NCBI GenBank assembly: GCA_002308595.1
Contig: DBWH01000047.1
Span: 170-13,798 of the forward strand
Reading direction: 5' to 3'
Length of the DNA stretch: 13,629 bases
Source: Mageeibacillus sp. UBA1243
Lineage (GTDB): Bacteria; Bacillota; Clostridia; UBA1212
Shown: piece by piece, positions 5,794-12,685 of the stretch
Numbering within the stretch: position 1 is the stretch's first letter
How the letters are laid out: each line of letters starts with the position of its first letter
The notes under the pieces: model-generated
The model's input: only the letters and a program-made list of their open reading frames with translations
What the model was told of the DNA's origin: nothing
Database searches by the model: none
Position numbers and translations under genes: made by a program

Positions 5794-5825
5794 GCCTTGC
5801 CCTTTCCCGGTGCAACGTGCCGGTG

Positions 5826-6800
5826 TCATTCTTTTTCCTGGGCAGCCTTTTCAAGAACTATCTTTTCGCCGTCCATCGTGATGCCGACCTTGCTGTTGGG
5901 CTTGATGCCGGCCTTTTCAAGGTAGCTTTCGGGGATGAAGATTCTGTGTCTGCCGTCAATGAAAGCATATTCGACGTGGCTTCCGGAGTCGTGGCCCGCT
6001 GTCGCGTTGAGCATCTCCTCGGTGTCGTGGCTCATCTCGGCGTGCCTGATGAACTCCGTACCGATACGGCCGTCGCTTATCGTAACGACCCTGGGGACCA
6101 TGTGCGAGAGCTGCCTGTCGTGGGTTACGACGATGACGGTGACGCCAAGCTCCTTGTTGATCCTTGAGAAGAGGTCCATGATCTGGGCCGTCGTCTTGGT
6201 GTCAACGGCTCCCGTAGGCTCGTCGGCAAGGAGAATCGGAGGGTTATTGGCGAGTGCGATCGCAATTGCGACCCTCTGCTGCTCACCGCCCGAGAGCTCG
6301 AACATCTTGCTGTTCATCCTGTGGGAGAGACCGACCTCGTCGAGAAGCATCTTGGCGCGTTCCTCGTCGACCTTGCCGGCAAGCTGCATGATGAGCTTGA
6401 CGTTTTCAATCGCAGTGAGGTAGGGGACCATGTTGCGGGCGGTGTTCTGCCACACAAAGCCAACGGTCTCGCGCATGTAGCGGCTCATCTGCTTCGGGTC
6501 AAGCTTCAGGAGGTTGATCCCGTTCACATAAATTCTTCCGGCCGTGGGTCTGTCGAGACCGCCAATGGAATTCAGAAGCGTCGACTTACCCGAGCCCGAG
6601 TTACCTATAATTGCGATAAATTCGCCCTTGTTGATGACAAGGTCGAGACCCTGGAGCGCCATGACTTCGATGTCGCCGATCTTGTACAGCTTTATCAGGT
6701 TTTCGCAATAGACTATCGCGTCCTCGGGAGGCCTGAACCCTTGCTGATAGTCGTCCTTGCCATATGTCAGCTCAGCTAAGCTTCGTATTCTCGCGCACAT
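5826..6800 (-). CDS. ABC transporter ATPase with C-terminal AbrB-like tail
   Basis: This 324-residue ATPase powers the exporter from the cytoplasmic side. Walker A is GNSGSGKST (66-74), the Q-loop Gln is near 118, and the signature is LSGGEQQR (169-176). Walker B ends LLADEP (190-195) and the switch His is 227. The segment VMALQGLDLVINKGEF and the LADEPTGAVD ending are typical of the MacB/LolD/FtsE-like group. After the ATPase fold (to about 250) is an extra tail. Residues about 280-318 read DGRHRIFIPESYLEKAGIKP, then VGITMDGEKIVLEK, resembling a SpoVT/AbrB beta-barrel half. The ATG at 6800 has a GGGAGGG site and overlaps the previous ATPase gene by 29 bp. It is the last gene of the cluster. 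Confidence 0.93.
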   Translation of the reverse strand: MCARIRSLAELTYGKDDYQQGFRPPEDAIVYCENLIKLYKIGDIEVMALQGLDLVINKGEFIAIIGNSGSGKSTLLNSIGGLDRPTAGRIYVNGINLLKLDPKQMSRYMRETVGFVWQNTARNMVPYLTAIENVKLIMQLAGKVDEERAKMLLDEVGLSHRMNSKMFELSGGEQQRVAIAIALANNPPILLADEPTGAVDTKTTAQIMDLFSRINKELGVTVIVVTHDRQLSHMVPRVVTISDGRIGTEFIRHAEMSHDTEEMLNATAGHDSGSHVEYAFIDGRHRIFIPESYLEKAGIKPNSKVGITMDGEKIVLEKAAQEKE

Positions 6801-7617
6801 CTACAACCCTCCCGTCTTCCAAAGTGTATATTATGTCGGCGTTGCCCATGATGTTCACATCGTGGGTGGTCATTACTATTGTCAGTCCGTCGATATCGAC
6901 AAGGTCACGGAACATCTTGACGACTTCCATTGACGTCTTCGAGTCGAGCTCGGCGGTCGGCTCATCGGCAAGGAGCAGCTTCGGCGAGTGTGCCAGCGCC
7001 CTTCCTATGGCGACTCTTGCCTGTTCACCGCCCGACATCTCGGCGGGCATGTGGTTTCTGCGGTCCCTGATGCCCATTCTCTCGAGCCAGTGTATCGAAC
7101 TTCTGCGCCTCTTCTGCGAGCGGAAGCCGGCAATGGACAGCGCAAATTCAACGTTTTCGATTGCGCTCATGTTCGACATGAGAGCCGTGTTCTGGAAAAC
7201 GATGCCCATGTTAGAGCGGCGCAGGTTGTCGCGTTTGTTTTCGTTGAGGCTTCCGTAGGCCTTGCCCTCAAACGAGATCGTGCCCTGCGTAGGCATGTCG
7301 ATCGCGGCGATGAGGTTTAAAAGCGTGGTCTTTCCGGAGCCGGATTTGCCGCACAGAATCACGAACGTTCCCCTGTGGATCTTCATCGAGACGTTGTCGA
7401 CGGCAACAATTTTCTGGTCCTTGCGGTAGAACTCCCTCGTCACGCCTTCGACGTCGATGAGGACCTCTTCACGGTTTACCTTGACGGTTTCGACAGGCTT
7501 CGGGGCGTCGCCTTCAGCGGCGGTTTCATTGGCGATAATCTGAGAATAGTCAACGGATGTATCGACCGCTGCGTTTTCCGCGAGCTCATTGGTTTTAAGT
7601 TTGTCTTTCTTCTTCAT
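6772..7617 (-). CDS. ABC transporter ATPase (MacB/LolD-like)
   Basis: This is the first of two ATPases in the cluster. From the ATG at 7617 it has 281 residues. Numbered from the alternative GTG at 7629, Walker A is GKSGSGKTT (94-102), the Q-loop Gln is 146, the signature is MSGGEQAR (198-205), Walker B ends LLADEP (219-224) and the switch His is 256. An N-terminal extension of about 50 polar residues precedes the fold, longer than is usual for the family. The GTG at 7629 overlaps the permease stop as GTGA; an AGGAG lies about 11 bases before the ATG. Either start implies coupled translation. Both ATPases look catalytically complete, so they could form a heterodimer on the single permease. 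Confidence 0.92.
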   Translation of the reverse strand: MKKKDKLKTNELAENAAVDTSVDYSQIIANETAAEGDAPKPVETVKVNREEVLIDVEGVTREFYRKDQKIVAVDNVSMKIHRGTFVILCGKSGSGKTTLLNLIAAIDMPTQGTISFEGKAYGSLNENKRDNLRRSNMGIVFQNTALMSNMSAIENVEFALSIAGFRSQKRRRSSIHWLERMGIRDRRNHMPAEMSGGEQARVAIGRALAHSPKLLLADEPTAELDSKTSMEVVKMFRDLVDIDGLTIVMTTHDVNIMGNADIIYTLEDGRVVDVRENTKLS

Positions 7618-7625
7618 GCCGCCAA

Positions 7626-10520
7626 TCACTCCTCTCCAATCTTGACTGCCTCGTTGATCTTCAGTTTCCTGATGAATACGGACAGTACAGCTATTCCGGA
7701 AATGAGCATCGCCAGGACAACCGCGTAAATCTTGAGGTTGTCGCTCCTGTTGAAGAGTATGTCAAGCGGCAGCACGCTTCCCGTGTATGCGATCTTGAGC
7801 AGCGGCGCATAGACCCTTACGGTCACCGCTCCTATTACAATTCCGAGGATTACCGAGACGCCGGTCGTGAGCAGGTGCTCTATGACAAGCATGACGGTGA
7901 GTTTGTTCTTGGTGAGACCCATTGCCCTCAGGATACCGAACTGGAGCTTTCTGTTTCTCACGTTCATCAGCCAGTAGATGAGGAATCCCACGAACGAAAC
8001 TGTAAGCGTTGAAACGAAGCCGATTGAGTAGGAGCCGTTGAGTCCTTTGAGGGCAGAGTTGCTCTTTTCGTTCTCCATGATGTCGGGGCCGTAGAGCCTG
8101 ATCTCGCTCTCGTGGTTGATGAGTCCGGAGTTGAACGCCTGGTCGACGAACGTGTCGTAGCCCTGCTTTGCCGAATCCTCAACTGCGACGTAAAGGTCAA
8201 ACTCGTTGAAGCTTCTTACCGAGTACAGGTACTCGTAGTTCATTATGACGAAGAAACCGCCAACGGATCTCTCGATCTCCTCACCGTTCTCGTCGGTGTA
8301 TTTTTCGACTTTGTAGGTGCCGTTCTGCATTGTCGGCCAGTAGTTAATGATGCCGGCAACGACGCACGGAATCCTTCCGACCCTTGTGTAGTAGTACTGG
8401 TTGCTCTCGTTGACGTCAATCTCTACCACGTCGCCGGCTTTGATCTTGAACTCCTCAGCCATCGCTTCCGAAATGAAGACGGTCATAGGCTCGAGTTCGA
8501 GCTTGTTCAGTATCTCGTGGAAGGTTCTGTCGTTGAGCGTGCTTCCGCACCAGCCGATCTGTCCGAATTCGTACGGGTCAATGGCCATGAGGTTTATCGT
8601 CCTGCCGTCGTCGGGGTACATGAGCCTGCCGGATTTAAAGACGTAGAGGTCGCTGCACTTTTCGACTCTGGAGACCGCCTTGACGTATTCGTTGTCGGCA
8701 TACTCCTCAATCGGGAAGACTCTGTAGGACTCGGGGACGAAGGTGACGTTGCCGTCGCTGTCCTTGACGTAAGCCGCGTAGTCGGTAAAGTCGGGGTGGA
8801 GTATGACGTCCGCGCCGTTTTCGAATCTGACGGTGTTTTCGACGTTGTTGTTGATCATTCTCGCGGAGGCCGCGCTGTAGATACCGACGCTTATCGTCAT
8901 TATGATGAAGAGCATCAGGAACCTGTAGTCGTTGCCGCCTCTTGAAACCTGCACGAACGCGGCGTAGCCGGAGGGCGGGAGAATCTTCTTGGTGAGTTTA
9001 AAGAAGAGCGCGATTATGAAAGGATAAATTCTCAGGAAAAGCAGTCCGCAGCCCAGAATGAAGAGCGACGAGAGCACGTAGACGATCGGGGCAACTGTGC
9101 CGTCGTGGTTGAAGCCGTTCGTTTTCTCGTAAAGAACGAGAAGACCGACGGACACGACAAGGCAGATGATGTCGATGCACGATTTTTCCCACCATGCGAG
9201 TCTGCTCTTGCGGGCCCTGCGCTGCTTGAGGTTTACGATAGTGCCTTTCGTTGCCATTATCGCAGGGATGAGGATCAGCGACGAGAAGAACAGGCAGGCG
9301 ACTATTGCGTAGCCGAAAGCGAGGAAGTCAAGCTTAACGGGCATCGCCTGGCGCGCGTTAAATTCCAAGAACCCGCTCGCGTTTCCGACCGTCTTGGCGA
9401 GCAGGAAGCCAAGGAACGGGCCAAGGACAAGCGCGAACACGCTTATGAATCCGCTCTCTATGACGTACCGCATGAATATCTGCGACGTCTTGGCGCCTCT
9501 GCTCTTGAATGTTGAAATCTCGTTGCGGTCCTCCTCGATGATCATTCTCGTGACCATGATCATGTAGAAGGCGAGCATTGCGATGACAGGCACGTTGAGG
9601 ACCCAGAGGGACATCTGCATGGTGCTTATCTGATTGATGTAGTCTCTGATCTTGCCGAGAGAGTTCATGGTGAGGCTGTAGCGGCCCGTACCGAGCTCTT
9701 TGGAGAACGTGTAGACTTTGTTGTAGTAAGAAATGAATGACGAAAGATTTTCGAGGCCCGCGTTGGTGAAGTCGAGGTTCAGGTAAATCTTGGAGCCGGT
9801 GAGCACATTGGCCATGTCGCTTGACTGGCAGAAATACTTGTCAAACACATTGGCGGAACAGAATGTGTTGAAGTAGAAAAGCTCGCTGTTGTTGTACCAG
9901 AAAGGCGAATTTTCGTCGTTGACCTTGAAGACGCCGACGGGCATGAGCTTAACGGTGGGCTTTTTGCCTGACGAGCAGACGAGGGAGTAGACCTTGCCGA
10001 GTTCGAGCGTGTTGTCGCTGTTCTCCCAGGTGCTTTCCTCGATGATAACCTCGATGACGTCGCCGCTGAGGCTGTTTGAATACATGCGGCCCTGCGTGAT
10101 GTAGATGTTGCTCTCAAGGTTCGTCAGAGTGCTGACCGCCCAGTCGTCGTAGGTGCTGAAGCCGCCGTCAAGACGGTTCGAATTGAGGTTCTCGACGTAG
10201 TTCTGCACGTAGTAGTTGATGATTTCAACCGAGGTGCCGTCAACGCCGCCTACGACCGTGTTCTTCATCTTTTCGAGGCCCTTGACCCTGGACAGACCGA
10301 TGTCGTTGTTTGAGATCTTGCCCGTAAAATACAGCTGGCCGGAAGGTTTGCCCGTCTCGCGCTCAAGCGATCTCAGGTCTGTGGAAAGCATCTGCCTCAG
10401 CGTGCCCATCGTGTACATAGGGATACACGCCAATACGCCGGTGATCAGAAGCGAACCGACAATGAGACAGACGAACATCCAGATATTGTTTCTTATTTTA
10501 CTTATAACCGACTTTATCAT
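7626..10520 (-). CDS. ABC transporter permease, large FtsX/MacB type
   Basis: This 964-residue membrane protein has about ten predicted transmembrane segments by eye: near 14-33, 305-325, 355-378, 400-423, 448-464, 477-500, 534-552, 834-852, 880-902 and 931-951. Two FtsX-like domains are visible. The first is around 305-425 with EDRNEISTFKSRGAKTSQIF. The second is at the C-terminus with RNRKLQFGILRAMGLTKNKL. Large extracytoplasmic regions lie between TM1 and TM2 and between 553 and 833. Duplicated FtsX permeases of this kind belong to type VII-like exporters, which act on extracytoplasmic substrates by mechanotransmission. The start at 10520 follows the second adaptor by 66 bp with no strong Shine-Dalgarno. 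Its stop overlaps the next gene. Confidence 0.92.
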   Translation of the reverse strand: MIKSVISKIRNNIWMFVCLIVGSLLITGVLACIPMYTMGTLRQMLSTDLRSLERETGKPSGQLYFTGKISNNDIGLSRVKGLEKMKNTVVGGVDGTSVEIINYYVQNYVENLNSNRLDGGFSTYDDWAVSTLTNLESNIYITQGRMYSNSLSGDVIEVIIEESTWENSDNTLELGKVYSLVCSSGKKPTVKLMPVGVFKVNDENSPFWYNNSELFYFNTFCSANVFDKYFCQSSDMANVLTGSKIYLNLDFTNAGLENLSSFISYYNKVYTFSKELGTGRYSLTMNSLGKIRDYINQISTMQMSLWVLNVPVIAMLAFYMIMVTRMIIEEDRNEISTFKSRGAKTSQIFMRYVIESGFISVFALVLGPFLGFLLAKTVGNASGFLEFNARQAMPVKLDFLAFGYAIVACLFFSSLILIPAIMATKGTIVNLKQRRARKSRLAWWEKSCIDIICLVVSVGLLVLYEKTNGFNHDGTVAPIVYVLSSLFILGCGLLFLRIYPFIIALFFKLTKKILPPSGYAAFVQVSRGGNDYRFLMLFIIMTISVGIYSAASARMINNNVENTVRFENGADVILHPDFTDYAAYVKDSDGNVTFVPESYRVFPIEEYADNEYVKAVSRVEKCSDLYVFKSGRLMYPDDGRTINLMAIDPYEFGQIGWCGSTLNDRTFHEILNKLELEPMTVFISEAMAEEFKIKAGDVVEIDVNESNQYYYTRVGRIPCVVAGIINYWPTMQNGTYKVEKYTDENGEEIERSVGGFFVIMNYEYLYSVRSFNEFDLYVAVEDSAKQGYDTFVDQAFNSGLINHESEIRLYGPDIMENEKSNSALKGLNGSYSIGFVSTLTVSFVGFLIYWLMNVRNRKLQFGILRAMGLTKNKLTVMLVIEHLLTTGVSVILGIVIGAVTVRVYAPLLKIAYTGSVLPLDILFNRSDNLKIYAVVLAMLISGIAVLSVFIRKLKINEAVKIGEE

Positions 10521-10586
10521 TGTTTTGCTTTGCTTTCATAAATTCCGGAACCCGTGCATGATCCTGCGCCGTCCGGTTCGGTTTCA

Positions 10587-11582
10587 TTAATAGTATATGA
10601 TCTTGTCCCCTTCTTTGAGACCGTCCTTGACCTCCACCTTGGTGTCGTCCGAGAGACCGACTTCGATGTAGCACTCGCGCTTCTTGCCGTCCTCGTCAAG
10701 GATGTAGACGAAGGATCTTCCTTCATATGTGTAAACCGCGGAGAGCGGGACAACCGGAACGTTCACGGCCTGCTTTTCCTCGCCCTCGGTGTATTTGACC
10801 TTGAGCGTGTCGCCGACCTTGACCTCACCGGGCGCATTGGCGAGACTGATGTAGTAAGTGACCGTCTCCGAATTCCAGTTGTTCGTCTTCACCTTGTAAA
10901 GAACCTCGCCCGCAAATTCGGTGTTCGTTTCGGCAGTGTAAAGCTTGAGCGTCGTGCCTTCCTCAATCGTGAATTTTCTTGCAACGTGCTCGTAAAGGAC
11001 CATGACGCCCTGCGAATTCTTCAGATTCTCCGCGTCGATGATGACCATTGTGTCGCCCGCCGTGACGTAATTCTCGTTGGGCTTCCTGTAATCGCCAATG
11101 TAACTCGTGTTGACGTACCTGACCGTTCCGCTGACTCTTGCCTTGAGTTCCTTGTGCTCAACGGCATTTCTGACCTCATCGCTTCCCGAAACGCCCCAGA
11201 AAGCGCCCCAGCCGCCTTCCTGTGCCTCGAGCTCCTCGATTCTGCTCTCGGCGGCGTCCGTTCTCAGTACCGCCAATACGTCCCCTTTCTCAACGTGCTG
11301 CCCGGGCATTACCTCGTAGCGCTCGAGAGGGAGATTGGCGTATTCGTAAGTGTGCGCAACGCCTCCGCCGGACTGAACCTTGCAGATGTCCTCAAGTTCG
11401 GGCTTGATCGTGTCCTTGACAACTTCGTACATCTTATATTCGACCGGCAGCGGCGTGCTGAGCGGAACGTCTTTGCCCTCGTCCCCGTAATTAAACAGCT
11501 CACAACCGCAAACCGGCACGCAGAGAGCCGCCACAAGGCATCCGCAAGCCAAAAGTTTTGAAATTGTACCACGTTTTTTCAT
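10587..11582 (-). CDS. Efflux adaptor lipoprotein, HlyD/MacA-like (second copy)
   Basis: From the ATG at 11582 this protein has 331 residues, begins MKKRGTISKLLACGCLVAAL and carries a VCGC lipobox near residue 26. A split biotinyl-lipoyl-like domain is visible: LERYEVMPGQHVEKGDVLAV, then KARVSGTVRYVN and AGDTMVIID. The connecting helical hairpin is short (AAESRIEELEAQE). The C-terminal membrane-proximal part has VVPLSAVYTYEGRSFVYIL and VEVKDGLKEGDKII. Such adaptors link permease and substrate outside the membrane. An ATG at 11639 exists in frame, but ACGGAGTT at proper distance and the signal peptide favour 11582. It shares clear layout and wording with the preceding adaptor, so the two are probably paralogs. 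A downstream alternative frame suggests a lost tail. Confidence 0.9.
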   Translation of the reverse strand: MKKRGTISKLLACGCLVAALCVPVCGCELFNYGDEGKDVPLSTPLPVEYKMYEVVKDTIKPELEDICKVQSGGGVAHTYEYANLPLERYEVMPGQHVEKGDVLAVLRTDAAESRIEELEAQEGGWGAFWGVSGSDEVRNAVEHKELKARVSGTVRYVNTSYIGDYRKPNENYVTAGDTMVIIDAENLKNSQGVMVLYEHVARKFTIEEGTTLKLYTAETNTEFAGEVLYKVKTNNWNSETVTYYISLANAPGEVKVGDTLKVKYTEGEEKQAVNVPVVPLSAVYTYEGRSFVYILDEDGKKRECYIEVGLSDDTKVEVKDGLKEGDKIIYY

Positions 11583-11638
11583 AAATAACTCCGTTTTATC
11601 TGACGCGTCCGTTCTTTTATCACAGATGCCCTGACGCA

Positions 11639-12646
11639 TCAGTTGTTCTTGAACTGGATTATTGCCTCTCCCTCTTCAAGACCCGATTTAATCTCGTAAT
11701 AGTTCTCGTCCGAAATACCGAGCTCAACGTAGCGCTCGCGCCTCAGCCCCTGTGAGTCAAGAACGTAAACAAAAGTTCTTCCCCCGTAGACCTCGACAAC
11801 GTCCTTCGGAACCTTGAGCGCCTTCAGAGCCTGCTTGGCTTCGTCCTCTTCAAAAGTGACCGAAAGCCTGTCGCCGACTTTGACGCTCTCCGGAGCCTCG
11901 CTGAGATCGATGAAGAATACCGTGGCCGAATCGCTGCCGCCGGAAGTGCCGATAATCGTACCCGTGAACTCCTCACGGTTCTTTCCGGTATCCGGCTTGA
12001 GCGTCACTTTCGAGTTGATGCCGATGGTATATCTGCTGACCTCTGCGGTCTCCCTCGTCATAACGCCCTGCGCAAGTGCAAGCGTCTTGGGCTCTACAAT
12101 GACAAGAATGTCGCCTGCGATAACGTTTTTACCGTTCACGCTCGTCGTATATGACCTGTTTGTGTATTTGACCACGCCGTCAATCGTGGCTTTTATATCC
12201 TTGTTCTCGATAAGATTCTGCAGCGAAGCCTTCTCCGCCTCGTACTGCTCTCTTCTGCGGCTGTTGATACCGCCCCTTGCGAGAGCCTCGTCGATCTCCT
12301 GAATGCGCTCCTGTGCGCCGTCGACGTTGATTGACGCCAATACGGTTCCGACGGTGACCTCCTCGCCCTCTTTAACGGGGTAGCGCTCAAGCGGGTAGCC
12401 GCCAATGTCATACGAGTATTTGACAGCGCCGAAAGACGTGACAGTGCAAACGCCCGTAAGGACCGGCTTAATGTCGTTCCTCTTGACGTAAACCAGGCTG
12501 TAAGCGGCGCCGACGTCTGCCTTCACGTCCTCGCCGGACGATTTCTTCTTCTTTCCTCCGAAGAAGCTGCAGCTGCAGGCCAGCATGCACACGGCAAGCG
12601 AAACACACCCTATAGCCGCACATTTTGTAATAATACGTTTCTTCAT
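11639..12646 (-). CDS. Efflux adaptor lipoprotein, HlyD/MacA-like (first copy)
   Basis: From the ATG at 12646 this is a 335-residue protein beginning MKKRIITKCAAIGCVSLAVC, with a Cys-rich lipobox region (LACSCSFFGG) and a Lys/Ser linker. The lipoyl-like halves are LERYPVKEGEEVTVGTVLA and KATIDGVVKYTNRS. They flank a longer helical hairpin with ERIQEIDEALARGG and RRREQYEAEKASLQNLIEN. The C-terminal part reads DVVEVYGGRTFVYVLDSQG and IKSGLEEGEAIIQF. The frame extends to a TTG at 12664, but ACGGAGTTTATT before the ATG decides the start. The next adaptor has a near-identical site (ACGGAGTTATTT), supporting tandem duplication. It lies only 39 bp after the addA stop and may share its transcript. 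Confidence 0.9.
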   Translation of the reverse strand: MKKRIITKCAAIGCVSLAVCMLACSCSFFGGKKKKSSGEDVKADVGAAYSLVYVKRNDIKPVLTGVCTVTSFGAVKYSYDIGGYPLERYPVKEGEEVTVGTVLASINVDGAQERIQEIDEALARGGINSRRREQYEAEKASLQNLIENKDIKATIDGVVKYTNRSYTTSVNGKNVIAGDILVIVEPKTLALAQGVMTRETAEVSRYTIGINSKVTLKPDTGKNREEFTGTIIGTSGGSDSATVFFIDLSEAPESVKVGDRLSVTFEEDEAKQALKALKVPKDVVEVYGGRTFVYVLDSQGLRRERYVELGISDENYYEIKSGLEEGEAIIQFKNN

Positions 12647-12685
12647 AATAAACTCCGTTTGCAAAAGAAGCTTTTCGGTTTCAAA

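Noticed and set aside
5806..5825. CCGG hairpin right after the last ATPase stop as terminator
   Set aside because: The minus-strand stem has two central mismatches and is followed by GAAAGGGCAAGG rather than a T run.
5935..6779. Plus-strand frames opposite the AbrB-tailed ATPase
   Set aside because: They overlap complete Walker A, signature and Walker B coding sequence on the other strand and show no domain of their own.
8112..8945. Long plus-strand open frame (277 codons) opposite the permease gene
   Set aside because: It is antisense to a clear FtsX permease, its product is Val/Asp/Arg-rich without recognisable motifs, and it has no matching operon context. It is a shadow of the coding frame.
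10521..10586. CCGGA/TCCGG inverted repeat between second adaptor and permease as terminator
   Set aside because: Only five base pairs, no T tract, and it lies inside a tightly packed gene cluster.
10554..11561. Long plus-strand open frame (335 codons) opposite the second adaptor
   Set aside because: It is antisense to a well-supported adaptor lipoprotein, with biased composition (Val, Arg, Leu, Asp) typical of reverse-frame translation.
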